Shown here: positions 22,914 through 32,685 of the stretch, one piece after another
How the letters are laid out: every line of letters begins with the position of its first letter
Position numbering within the stretch: the first letter of the stretch is position 1
Source: Cristatella mucedo
Taxonomy: Eukaryota > Bryozoa > Phylactolaemata > Cristatellidae
Assembly: GCA_009760855.2 (NCBI GenBank)
Contig: WPIO01000004.1
Location: 2,485,001-2,549,000 of the forward strand
Direction of reading: 5' to 3'
Length of the DNA stretch: 64,000 nt
The notes under the pieces: generated by a model
Seen by the model: the letters and a program-made list of their open reading frames with translations, nothing else
Databases searched by the model: none
What the model was told of the DNA's origin: nothing
Translations under genes and position numbers: made by a program

Positions 22914-25658
22914 CACTTGATAGAGCGCCCTCAGAGCACGCGGCTTTACCAATGCAGGGGCACCCGTTGGTCGACTTTGCTGCTAACGTGACATTTTGGT
23001 CCTGCCCGATTGCCGTCTCTCTCGCTGCTTCGAGGGCAGCGAGGTAACAGACGAGAAAAAGATTCCCCGATTCAACTGCCTCATTTACATATGGCTAGCG
23101 GCAAAAGAGCCTCGACCGCTATCACATCGGCCTGCAGTGGGCAATAAAGGATCGCCAAGTGTGAGACTCGAACCCACGAAGGAGAGTGAGCGAATGAGAA
23201 CCGCAGCTACGCTTCGGTCCTCGTTCCCTTGCCCGATTCGGCCGAAGCCATCGTTCCCCCTTCTCCATCCGACCGGTGACAGTGGTCGCAATTGCATGGG
23301 CGACCACTGTCCTTCGACAGCGGTCGTTAAGGTGATGTCTCTGGCTGGCCTACCAGAGTCGAATGTGAGCTTCCGGGACCAAAGGGGCGACCGTCCTACC
23401 AGCTGAGCAAACATCCCAACGACCATAACGGCCCACAAGACACCAGGCTTCCCTCGCAGTAGCTAGAAAGAAGCCGATCTCTGGCGCGAAAGGATTCTTT
23501 GCGGCCCAGCTTAAAAAAAAATCCTAGCTGATTAAACAGCCTTTTTGTATAGCGACAGAAGAGCCTTTACGGCTATCACCACCGCTTGCAGTGGCGATAA
23601 AGAATCACCCACCGCAGGAATCGAACCCACGACCTCGGTCGTGAAAGCAACCACCTTACCTAGTGTGCCATCACGGCTCACCAGCTTAGCATTCACTAGT
23701 CGCGCTAGCCAACAGCCGATCTCACAGCGCCTTTGGCTCAGTAAATGTGGTGTCAAGCACGACGTCGCGTACACACTTGGCCATCCAAAACCCTTTTTGC
23801 ACAGCAGCTGGGCGAGGGCAAGGAAAGGGTGTGCTTCAATACTATGCCCAGCATAAACTCGAGCATTTCCGAAATTTACTCCCACACGTCGGACAATTTC
23901 TTTAAATTGAATGCTGACACATGGAACCCCTGCTAATAGGCAGGGTGAACTGACTCGATCTCAAGCGATTTCCTTGCCTAATCAAGGGCTACTATAACAG
24001 TGGCCTTCGAAGTTCGTGGGAATATTCGACGCGACTTCCTCATACAAGTTAAGCTTCAGACGATCGATCACAAACACACCGGCTTGATGGCTCTACAACT
24101 TGATTAACTGCCAAATGCACCCGGGAGCTCCCCTTTTGGGTCGAATACTGCTAAGTTAGCAATTTCATATCCCCCCCGAAGACCAATCGACTAGTAATCC
24201 CTCTAACCAATCGCTCACCTCACTCAATTGCACTCGGTCATAAGCATGCCTAGCACTCTGCTCTGGGAACTTTCGTCCGGTTTGCTTTCGTCCGGTTTGC
24301 TCTCACGCGTGCAGCCTCCATTTGGACATTCAAGTTCTGACGCATAAACCTTCATAACACGTGCTTAGCGAGCCTGAAACCGGCAGCGGTCCGTTTTGAT
24401 AAGACGTACAGGGGAGGTGGGGTGGTGGTAGGGTGGAGGGAGGGTTGGAATTTATAGCATCGAGCTTTAGCATAAATGCTGTACGGCAGGCAGCCACTAC
24501 GGCCATGACATAGGAAGACCGCTAGCCTCCTTCTGATGTCTGCTCCCCCACCCCCCTCTCGATCCACTCCATTCTGCTTCTAAGCAGTACGATCAGGAAC
24601 TGCCAAGCTTAAGCACACATATATTTTTCCCACTCATTACGGCAGCAAAGCCACCCACCATTGCCTGCTGTCGGTTAATCTTGCTCTGGGAAGCAGTTTC
24701 TGGGTGGGTCTGACAAGCCAATCATTGTGTCTAACAGTTAAATAGATACACGTGCACTGACCCAAGGCTTAAAGGAGGTGGGGGGGGGGGCTGGTGGTCA
24801 GTGGACGCACTTGGCATGCAATTCACTCGGCACAGTTTATCTGATCGCATCCCCTGACTTGACATTTAAACAGAAGCGAAAAAACGCACCTGGTCATTCT
24901 ACCATTTGCTGGGTCAGTGAGAATCGGCCTACGCACGCACGTTTTGACGATTCTCACTGACCCAGCAAATCGTAGTATGAGCAGGTGCGTTTTTTCGCTT
25001 CTGTTTACGTAGCTCATGCTATCACTAACCGTACTGACAAGCTTGTTTTTTGTTTTAGAGCATATGTGAGTTTTTTTTTACAGCATATGCAAGTGCTCAG
25101 AAAGAGATTTAGTTCGCGAGTGCAGCCGAGCCAACTGCCCGATCCATAGTGCCGGGCGGCACGTGCAGCACGCACAGCCTACTTTGCTAGGTACAAGCTA
25201 TCCGCTGCCGCCGTTGTTCCAGGAACAAGCCGACGGTGCAGTGCCAGCACGGACTCTCGTCGTTCGGCAGCTGTGGCTGCTGCACCACATTCAAAGCCAC
25301 TTCTGCAGATGTCGACTGCAAGCTGCAGCAGGGGCATTCGAACGAGGCCGACACAACCATCCAGACTGTCGTCCCTGCGTGTAATAGCAAGGGAGGCCGA
25401 CGGCCGGCCACGCCGTGGCCAGGTGCCCAGCTAGCAGGATCGCGAGCAGGATCGCGAGCACATGCACCCAAGGTTGCTCCATCAATGCACGCTCCTTGCG
25501 GCTCTCACAACAACGACTCACCGAGCTTTGCTAACTCGCCAACCTCGAGAACGTCCTTGTAGAATTTGTCATTGTACGACACCGGAAAGACAACCTGATT
25601 GAGGCGCTTTAGCTGCTTAATGTTGTGCTGCGTGACATCTCCGAGCTCTATCTTTACC
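19844..25658 (-). CDS. NAA50: N-alpha-acetyltransferase 50 (GNAT family), 4 of 5 exons traced
   Basis: NAA50 (San in flies) uses acetyl-CoA to acetylate protein N-termini, mainly Met-starting ones. It associates with the NatA complex and supports sister-chromatid cohesion. Four minus-strand exons join with matching phases: 25522-25658, 22548-22667, 22210-22276 and 19844-19991. The product runs from IELGDVT through FPVSYNDKFY (peptide-binding FPV and Tyr), YIMTLG (Tyr equivalent to human Tyr73), HVQVNN (His equivalent to His112), KFYERFGFEI and NYYKRIEPADAYV, ending LRGGAK. About 156 residues are visible, so the full protein is near 160, slightly shorter than the 169-residue human protein. The ATG exon upstream was not found. 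The usual RRLGIG acetyl-CoA loop reads RRYSVG here. Introns hold LINE and SINE pieces and a GGA microsatellite. Confidence 0.95.
20135..20722 (+). mobile_element. LINE-A fragment in NAA50 intron
   Basis: C-terminal RT codons ([16 protein letters not shown]) through 3' UTR, the stem-loop near 20665 and an ATT tail. It runs opposite to NAA50 within its last intron. Confidence 0.88.
20728..21480 (-). mobile_element. LINE-B fragment, inverted, in NAA50 intron
   Basis: Starts with the 3' tail (TCTGTAACTCCACAAAGCCA) and continues into coding sequence read on the minus strand: LLKELGWLPVDQRIQSKVLT and CTNNKLASPF. Confidence 0.88.
21508..21652 (+). mobile_element. SINE-C copy in NAA50 intron
   Basis: GCCCAGGGGTAAGGCGCTTG head, GTGGGTTTGAGTCCTGC B box, GCTCTTCTGTAGTTATAAAT tail. 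Confidence 0.8.
21653..21865 (+). mobile_element. LINE-A 3' end in NAA50 intron
   Basis: 3' UTR, degenerate stem-loop (GAAAGAGATTTAGTTCTCTG) and ATT tail at 21852-21861. Confidence 0.8.
21993..22094 (+). repeat. (GGA)n microsatellite in NAA50 intron
   Basis: About 34 GGA units, lying about 115 bp beyond the donor of the 22210-22276 exon in the direction of transcription. The poly-Glu and poly-Gly frames across it are artefacts. Confidence 0.98.
22210..22276 (-). CDS. NAA50: NAA50 exon with helix after acetyl-CoA loop
   Basis: 67 nt, acceptor CGCTTGCAG, donor ACCT|GTGAGC. It encodes TEMLKHVLAICEKDG then NFDSVY, matching the family's conserved helix. Its last CT joins the G of the next exon to make a Leu codon. 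Confidence 0.95.
22548..22667 (-). CDS. NAA50: NAA50 exon with acetyl-CoA binding core
   Basis: Acceptor CTTTCAG, donor GTGG|GTGAGT, phase 1 at both ends. It encodes AYFQDIVVGAVCCRVDLSEN and then KKCLYIMTLGVLAPYRRYSV. This covers the beta strands and the start of the acetyl-CoA loop. The first loop glycine of the RxxGxG motif is Ser. Confidence 0.95.
22873..22945 (-). mobile_element. LINE-A tail fragment, inverted, with (ATA)n
   Basis: About 13 ATA units (22874-22912) followed by GCACTTGATAGAGCGCCCTC, the inverted LINE-A end. Confidence 0.7.
23095..23430 (-). mobile_element. Composite SINE with extra tRNA-like head, inverted
   Basis: Read on the minus strand: a tRNA-like head with a strong A box (TTGCTCAGCTGGTAGGAC) and a B-box-like ATTCGACTCT, a spacer with a 12-bp inverted repeat (23278-23311), then a second B box (TGGGTTCGAGTCTC) and a SINE-B body (GCGATCCTTTATTGCCCACT). 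Confidence 0.6.
23519..23680 (-). mobile_element. SINE-B copy, inverted, in NAA50 intron
   Basis: ATCCTAGCTGATTAAACAGC tail, TGTATAGCGACAGAAGAGCC body, GAATCGAACCCACGACCTCG B box complement, CTAGTGTGCCATCACGGCTC head. Confidence 0.88.
23690..24840. other. NAA50 intron, nothing recognised
   Basis: Unique-looking intron sequence with a G-rich patch near 24780; no repeat family or exon identified. Confidence 0.4.
24845..25120 (+). mobile_element. LINE-A 3' end rearranged by an inverted duplication
   Basis: CCCCTGACTTGACATTTAAA and the later TGCTATCACTAACC belong to the LINE-A 3' UTR. Between them the segment has been copied back in inverted orientation. Confidence 0.8.
24867..25007. repeat. 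60-bp inverted repeat with 21-bp spacer
   Basis: Left arm 24867-24926 and right arm 24948-25007 are reverse complements with three mismatches. The spacer is 24927-24947. Arms begin TAAACAGAAGCGAAAAAACG. It lies in the NAA50 intron between the exons at 25522 and 22667. Confidence 0.97.
25522..25658 (-). CDS. NAA50: NAA50 exon with N-terminal region
   Basis: Acceptor GTTCTCAG at the high-coordinate end, donor CTCG|GTGAGT at the low end. It encodes 45 residues starting VKIELGDVTQHN and ending GELAKL. It begins in phase 2, so a short upstream exon must supply the ATG and the first one to three residues; none was located. Confidence 0.95.
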
Positions 25659-25659
25659 C

Positions 25660-26860
25660 TGAGAACGACGGCAGCGCGAAATTCTGCGAATATGTAGCGA
25701 CCTTCGCGATGCGCGGAAGCCGACGTGTGACGACGAAGGAGCGGGATGCCGAAGAGGACGGCGAAAGACCTTGCTGGGTACAAAAAATGGCGACGCGGCG
25801 TGATACGGAGTCGCCAGGCGTGCGGCACTCCGTGCGTGCGCAGATTAACATGGGGTGACGCTCTCCATCTCTCCCTCTCTTGCTCACACACATGCACACA
25901 CGCGCACGCACACCCTCAGCCCAGCCACAAGCACGGGCAAACAAGGTATTCACCGGCACACCACGGGCATAAACTGACGCGCACACAGGCTTCGAGTCAT
26001 ATGCGAACAGGAGCTCAAGCTGCCGCTCACGTACAGCATTCTTGGGCAAGACCTGAATGGCAAGTGGAGACAAATGCAAAATAATCTGAACCAGTTTGTG
26101 CCAGCCAGTCAGGCATCACTCGCAAGCGTAACCGACAAAAGGTAACTAGAGAACAAATGGACGATCGGCAAGTACAAAAAGGCACGCCCCATCCCAAATA
26201 AAAAGGACAGCAGAACTTGACTGCTCCTCTCAAAAGTGCAACAGCCCCGATGCAAAAACAAGTCCCAGCCCCTTCCAAAATGGCTGGCAAGGCAAGGCGC
26301 TGCCCGGAATGCCAAGGCCATCAGCCATTCTGAAAAAAATAGGACAATCAGCAGCAAAGCAGCACGCGACAGAGCAGCTGCTGGGTACTGGCGGTAAGTC
26401 GCGGCACCGTTTGGCAGCCAGGTCAGCGAAGCGGTCACGACTCGCCAGGTTTCCTGCGACTCAGATTCCGTGCAAAGTATAGGAGTCTGTATTTTCAAAT
26501 TATTGCTTGGGTATTCCTCACTCTTACTCTCAAATAGTCACGACTTTGACGAGTGATTACAATACTGACAGAAATGTCAAGCCCCCCCCACTAAAGCAAG
26601 CAAGGTACCGGATACGATGCCAGAGGGAAAAACTTGTCTAGTTAGTCTTACTAGCTACCTTCACCAGCAAACTGAAAATTTGGCATGCTGGTGCTTTTAA
26701 AGTGAGGTTCCCTTATCTAGAGAGGACACACATTATAGCCATCACCAGACTTAGCACAATGGGCCAGGCCATCAAACGTTCACTGCAGCGATTGAATCAA
26801 TCGAACTTGGTTTTTGGTCACCAGGCCCACTATACACCTGAAGGCCTATATTAAAACTTG
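25660..26860. other. NAA50 upstream region, start exon expected here or beyond
   Basis: The first NAA50 exon and promoter should lie on the minus strand at higher coordinates than 25658. No convincing ATG-plus-donor was picked out. Moderately CpG-rich near 25650-25850. Confidence 0.35.
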
Positions 26861-26883
26861 TCTTTGGTGAAACTCTAATATAT

Positions 26884-27580
26884 GACATGATTATTATCGA
26901 CAATCTCGACCTATTTGCTTTAAGTGAGACCTGGCTGAAATCGACTAACTGCCCGACCAAAACCGATGCCACCGTGACAGGCCTCTCTGTCTCCCATACC
27001 CACAGATCAGTCAAAACTGGTGGAGTCGCTATTGTCGCACGTTCCACCTTATCAAACCGTTTGCAATCCTCTCCTCTAGAAGCACACTTTCGAATCTCTT
27101 GTTTTGAGTCCCTCTGACAACAAGCTGCCAATGGTAACAGTAATCTACAGCCCCCAGGTACTAAATACTCTCTCGTTTCAGAAATCAATCTTTCTCCATC
27201 TGGGTGATTTTAGCATTCATTTTTATAACTTAACTGACGCCCCATGTGCCGAATTTCGCACACTGACTGACTCATTCCTTGTGGCTCATGTGCATGACCT
27301 TACTCGCAACAAGGGTCACACACTCGATCAAACTTTCTCACAAAACTGTTTGCAATCACTCCCTATTATTGCTAAATTCTGCTTATCTGACCACATGTGG
27401 ATCTCATCCAATCTACAGTGTTTGCCCTCCTATGCATCCAAAATCGCATGCAAATCCAATAACCTCAAGACCCTTGATATCAATGCTGTCTTCGGAAGAA
27501 TATCTTTGCCCCTACTGCTCAATTCCCCTTTCCCACCTGTGCTTATTGGCAGAATGCTAACACGAAGCTAACATGCTCCA
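26884..27580 (+). mobile_element. LINE endonuclease (APE) domain, degenerate
   Basis: Motifs of the non-LTR apurinic-like endonuclease in order: LFALSETWL, GGVAIVAR, then after a frameshift LGDFSIHF, HTLDQTF and SDHMWI. This is the N-terminal domain of ORF2, probably LINE-A. The only endonuclease piece seen in the window. Confidence 0.85.
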
Positions 27581-28469
27581 CGAGTCGGCATCTCTGGCCA
27601 AGCGCACTGTGTGCCCTCGCCCAGACGGTCTATGATTTACCACAGATTAAATTAACCAGGTCAACGAAGCCAATCTTGAGAAAGCATACAAAAGATCAGG
27701 GTTGACTGACTGACCATCGACAGGCATACGAAAACTACTAATGTATAGCATACCAACTGATCCTAGCAAAGGCTAAATCTAGCTTCTACAGAAATATTGT
27801 TGAATCACATATGCACAATCGAAAAATGCTGATGCCTACCATCACCCATCTCCCGGCTAGCTACTTACCGAGTGATCTAGCCGATAGCTTCATTAGCAAC
27901 TTAATCAGAGAGACAAGATCACGGAGTCCATCCCGAACGTAGAAGCATTCCTTCGAGATTCATGTCTTTCAATAGCAATCCCGCGGAGCTGGAAACCTGC
28001 TATCCTATCTGCCAACGATCGGAGGCAGCAACACCTGAAATTCCTGCCTGTCAACTCCGGTCGTTCGTTTGCATATCTTGGCAGTCTGTTCGGTTTAGCG
28101 ATTGATGCTGCCCACGCTACGAATGGTGCAACACTAGTCCCACCAGAGACCTTTGCTCGGGCAACGCTAGAGCTTCATAGGTCATCTGCTTATATTGAGC
28201 TTTCGTATACAGTTCAATTTCGGCTTTATTTGCCCACTCATTTTACGTAGGTTGTAGATTAGGGCGACAGCCTCGGCATCGATGAAATGGTAAGCTGGAG
28301 CCTCCTCTGTCTGGTCCTTTCAGGTGGCTCAGCTCGATCTCGATCGTCTGCTAGGTTGCAGCGCTGCCTGCGAGTAACAGTGAGGTGAGGGATGAGCCTT
28401 TCGTGCTTTCTTGGTGGTTCCACTGCTGCATTCTTTCCAGGACCACTGCGTTTAGCTTTCGCGGTCCCC
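27581..28469. other. Old LINE interior or unassigned sequence
   Basis: ACCGAGTGATCTAGCCGATA resembles the linker between endonuclease and RT (a DLADxF-type motif). The remainder to 28469 is not recognised. Confidence 0.35.
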
Positions 28470-28582
28470 GGCTACCACTAACCATTGGATAGTGCTTCCC
28501 TTGCAGCAAATGTAAAGTGCCAAGAAAGAGATTAAGTTCTCTGAGGGTGCTACATCAAATGTATTATTATTATTAATCCCAA
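28470..28582 (+). mobile_element. LINE-A 3' end
   Basis: CTACCACTAACCATTGGATA, the stem-loop (AAGTGCCAAGAAAGAGATTA) and ATT tail. Confidence 0.85.
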
Positions 28583-29640
28583 AAGACTCACCTCCCTCAA
28601 TTCCGCGTAGCATCTCACTGTCTACATCCGAGGAGGCCACGAGTGACCTCTTCCTAAAACTCACTTCCCACTCAAAAACGACTAATAGTCCCCCAAACCC
28701 CATTTCCACTGTCTCACTTCCACAGTGCGTATTTTTGCTGCTGCCATGCACGACATATTAAATAGGTCCTTAGCCTCAGGTCATGTCCCTTTACTTATCA
28801 AAAGGCCATTGTTAGGCCATCATCCGAAGAAATAATGCAGTACGGTGTACCTCAGGACTCTGTGATGGTCCACTTCTTTTTACACTCGATACCCTCCTTC
28901 TTGCCGATTCAATCTCCAAGCAAAATCTAGGTATTCAATTCCATGCAGATGACACAGATGCACCTTTGCTGTGATACTTTCCAGCTATCCAGCACGTTAA
29001 ATTCCTTCAACTCCCTTGCTGCATGTATTGCTGACATACGCACATGGATGGTAGCAAACTTTCTCAAATTGAATGACGACAAAACCAACTTACTAGTCAT
29101 GGGCAAAACAAGTGACTGAGAAATTAAAAAGATTAATGCTCCGAATAGAATCTGCCAGTATATCTCCTGTTGAATCTGCACGAAATCTAGGTGTCATGTT
29201 CCAAAGTGACTTATCACCGGACGACCAAATTAGCTCCACAGTCAAGTCTGCTTACTTTCAGCTAAGTAACATTGCTAAAACTCGGGCTTGCTTAGAAAGG
29301 GAAACTACACCCAAATTGATCCATGCATTCGTGACATCCCGTCTTGACTTCTGTAACTCACTACTTGCTGGTCTATCGGCCTTTGCAATCAGGGGCTTCA
29401 AGTTGGTGAAACAGCTCTGCAGCCAGGCTTGTATGTCGTGAGGGTTGCAGTTGCCACATCCCACCGATTCTCGCAGACCTGCAATGGCTTGCAATCAAGC
29501 AGCGTATCTACTTTAAGGTTCTGCCACTCACTTTTACGTCCCTTCAATCTCTAGCTCCAACCTACCTATCAGATCTATTCCACCACTAGGCTAAGCACCG
29601 CTCCACATGTCAGATAACTCCCCCACAAGTTAGGCACAGT
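28583..29640 (+). mobile_element. LINE-A reverse transcriptase fragment
   Basis: Encodes a YGVPQxSV-like motif near 28845, FHADDT with intact catalytic aspartates near 28942, NFLKLNDDKTNLLVMGK, then ISPVESARNLGVMFQSDLSP and FVTSRLDFCNSLLAGL. Frameshifts near 29117 and 29440; inactive. Confidence 0.88.
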
Positions 29641-29699
29641 TCCACCAGGCTTTATGACTCGTATCGTTAACCTATTTATCGTAAGAGCTTCGAATCCTT

Positions 29700-30725
29700 T
29701 AATAACATGGTTAGTGGCACCATGCACAGTGTCAGCACACATAAAGGACGAATCAGAAGGACCCACTAAATGCTGTCATAAATAGATGCGTTTTAGTTTC
29801 TTTTTAAACGTGGTAAGTCGGAAGATGTGATGCAAGTCGGGAGTAAGCTCAAGGCTTTGGGAATAAATAATAAAATAATAATATTCATAAGAACTAAAGG
29901 CACGGTCTCCAAAGGATTTGAGGTTTGTACAAGGTATAAGAAAACAATTCAGATTCCGAGAAGTGGGTGGTACGATGCTTAGCCTGGTGGGGGAGTAGAT
30001 CTGATAGGTAGGCTGGGGCCAAAGAATGAAGGGACCTAAAAGTGAGTGACATTGACCTTAAAGTAGATATACCGCTTGATTGCAAGCCTTTGCAGGTCGG
30101 CGAGAAGTGGTGTGATGTGGCAACAGCCACACTCACGACAGACAAGCCTAGCTGCAGAGTTTTGCACCAGCTGTAAGCACCTGATTGCACAGGCCGGTAA
30201 ACCAGCAAACAGTGAATTACTGAAGTCGAGATAGGATGTCACAAATGCATGGACCAATTTAGATGTGGTATCCCTGTCTAAACAAGTCCGAATTTTGGCA
30301 ATGTTATGTAGCTGAAAGAGGGAGACTTGACTGTGGAGCTGATGTGGTCGACTAACGAAAGGTATGGTGGCAGAGCCGATTGTAAGCATTAACCTTTCCA
30401 ATTTCTGCATCACACTTTGCCCATAACCAGTAATTTTTTATCATTCAATTTAAGAAAGTTGGCTGCCGTCCATGTGCGGATGTCATCAATGCATGCAGCA
30501 AGGGAGCTGAGAGAATTCGACGTGCTGGAGGGATCAAAGCAGAGGTACAACTGAGTGTCATGTGCACATAAGAGAAAGCCTAGATTGTGCCTGGCAATCA
30601 TATCGACAAGAAGGAGAGTATAAACCATGAAAAGAACAGGACCAAGCAAAGAGCTCCGAGGTACCCCATATTTCAGAGGTTCCTCGGATGATCTTTGTCC
30701 ATTCACATCAATACTCTGGAGTCTC
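29700..30725 (-). mobile_element. LINE-A fragment, inverted
   Basis: On the minus strand: YGVPRSSLLGPVLFMVY, LLCAHDTQLYL (ADDT mutated to AHDT), NFLKLNDKKLLVMGK, then the C-terminal [19 protein letters not shown] and a 3' UTR to about 29700. Inactive. Confidence 0.9.
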
Positions 30726-30734
30726 CCACTGAGA

Positions 30735-31045
30735 TAGGACCCGGAGTCACGACATTCCTTGACTTGACATTTAAAGAGAAGCTAAAAAGCACCTGTTTAC
30801 CACATAATCTAGTGTTTCCTCGTGATTTTCCTTTGAGCGCTAATGCGTCCCGACACTGTGCATGTTACCACTAACCATATTTTGCGTCGTGATACCGAGC
30901 ATGTCACATTTGAACCATGTTATGCTTGTTGACAATCATGCATGTTACCACTAACTATACTGTCAAGGTTCCCATAAAGCATCTGTAATTTGTATCAAAA
31001 GGGATTAGGATCTCCGAGGGCATTAAACAATAGTATTACTATTAT
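30735..31045 (+). mobile_element. LINE-A 3' end
   Basis: GACATTCCTTGACTTGACAT, CTAACCATATTTTGCG, diverged stem-loop and ATT-type tail near 31030. Confidence 0.8.
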
Positions 31046-31049
31046 AATT

Positions 31050-31569
31050 ACTATCAGCTAGGTAGTCTGACCTGGGCTGGTGCAGTTAAAAAATATCACG
31101 ATACGCTGGAGATAATCTTGCGGGCTGAAAAAAATCCCCGTGGAAAATAAATAGTAACGCCCTAGAAGGGAGATAAATTGTCGAAGACGGGGACGGCAAG
31201 CGATCGCGTATAAATGGGTAGCCGGTGCCAAGGCGAGGTAGGACGCCGGCCGGCGCCAAAAGTGCCTTGTGCTGGAACGAGTACGCTAGGAACGAAGGCT
31301 ATCCTCTTTGGCTAAATAAAAGCAAGTAATTAAAACAAGCAAGCACAGAAAGGCTTCTCGCTAAAAAAAAAAGAGCGCGTAGGCGGCTCTGGCTCACACA
31401 GACCTGGTCATTCTGACGCTGCTGAGGAGGAAGCGAACACGCCGGAGAACACAACCGGAAGTATTCGGGTATTAGCCAATGATTGATGACCCCAATCTGT
31501 TGGGCGGCCGCAATAGGATTCCTCAGACGATTTTTCTGCTGGCCGCCTCCTTCCCTAATGGTGAGGATA
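31050..31569. other. No gene recognised
   Basis: A mixed region with only short frames. Confidence 0.35.
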
Positions 31570-31803
31570 ATAAGGATAATATAATAATACATTTGATATA
31601 GCACCCTCAGGGAACTGAATCTCTTTCTAGGCACTTTCCCTTTGTAGCAAAGAAAGCGCGATCGAATGGTTAGTGGTAGCGTGCTCAACGACGATAAGCG
31701 TAACATTGTGAGAGGTGACAAGCACAAGGGTCAGCCTGCAAATATAGCTAGTGGCAGCGTGCACACAATGTCGGAACGTAAAGGACGAATCACGTAGACC
31801 CAC
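31570..31803 (-). mobile_element. LINE-A 3' end, inverted
   Basis: ATTTGATATAGCACCCTCAG and CTCTTTCTAGGCACTTTCCC mark the inverted stem-loop; the 3' UTR follows to about 31803. Confidence 0.85.
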
Positions 31804-32077
31804 AGACGCGAGTGTGGGAAATGCGCGAGGTCGCGCGTTCCGCTTCCGTAGCTAGATTCCGTAGCGGAAGTGTCTCGCTTGCGGCGCTCAAGGGTGACGC
31901 GTGCGCGTGCGACATCGAAAGAGATTCTTTTTCTCAGTCGCTCTAGCGCTGCGCCGACTCTGCTCTCTCGCGGAGCCTCTAAAGTCTCGCGCGAAGGCGG
32001 CTGGCACTTTTTCCTTCAGGCGAACTAAGCGGCGGTGGAAACAAGGGAAGGGTTCGGTGCTGATCTGGATTGCTGGT

Positions 32078-32250
32078 GAGCCGCGATGGCACACTAGGCA
32101 AGGCGGCTGCTTTCACGACCTCGGTCCCGAGGTCGTGGGTTCGATTCCTGCGGTGGGCTATCCATTATCGTCACTGCAAGCGGTGGGGATAGCCGTCAAG
32201 GCTCTTCTGCCGCTATACAAAAAGAGGCTGTTTAAGCAGCTAGGATTGCA
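32078..32250 (+). mobile_element. SINE-B copy, forward
   Basis: Nearly intact: head GCCGCGATGGCACACTAGGC, B box GTGGGTTCGATTCCTGC, body TCACTGCAAGCGGTGGGGAT, tail TACAAAAAGAGGCTGTTTAA. Useful as the family reference. Confidence 0.9.
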
Positions 32251-32358
32251 GGGCACCTTCTTCAGCTGAGCGCAATAGCAGCAGCGCTCGACACGCCGCC
32301 TGCATTCATTTCTGTGCGCGCGCCCCGCGTTCTGACGCCTCGTGGTATGATGCAGCTT

Positions 32359-32406
32359 CCACTGCAGCGCTCGTGCGAGCAGTAGCTCACACGAGCGCTG
32401 CAGTGG
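32359..32406. repeat. Perfect 17-bp inverted repeat
   Basis: CCACTGCAGCGCTCGTG at 32359-32375 and its exact reverse complement at 32390-32406 with a 14-bp spacer. Not part of a recognised element. Confidence 0.97.
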
Positions 32407-32685
32407 TATCGCGTGGCCGCGCAGCTAGGATCTGAAGCAGATTACCGAACCCGAAAAGGCTTTTGCGCGCTGCGCGCTGCAGAGCAAAGCGGACACTAAC
32501 CAGCGCCAGGGTTGAGCAAAGAGTTGTATATCGCCGGACTAGTTATCGACGAGGTTAAGCGCCGAGACGCATCTGTTAAGTCTCGCATAAATTGTCCTGT
32601 AGCAGACGAGTCCGGCCGCTCCAAGGTAGATGAAACACAGATGAATTGTGCAGTGTGTCGCCGTCTATAGCTCGTCAAACACCCA

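Noticed and set aside
23545-23856. Plus-strand frame of 103 codons
   Set aside because: Mostly an inverted SINE-B read through.
28583-29640. LINE-A copy with intact catalytic ADD considered as active
   Set aside because: Several frameshifts and stops, and no endonuclease domain in the same reading frame.
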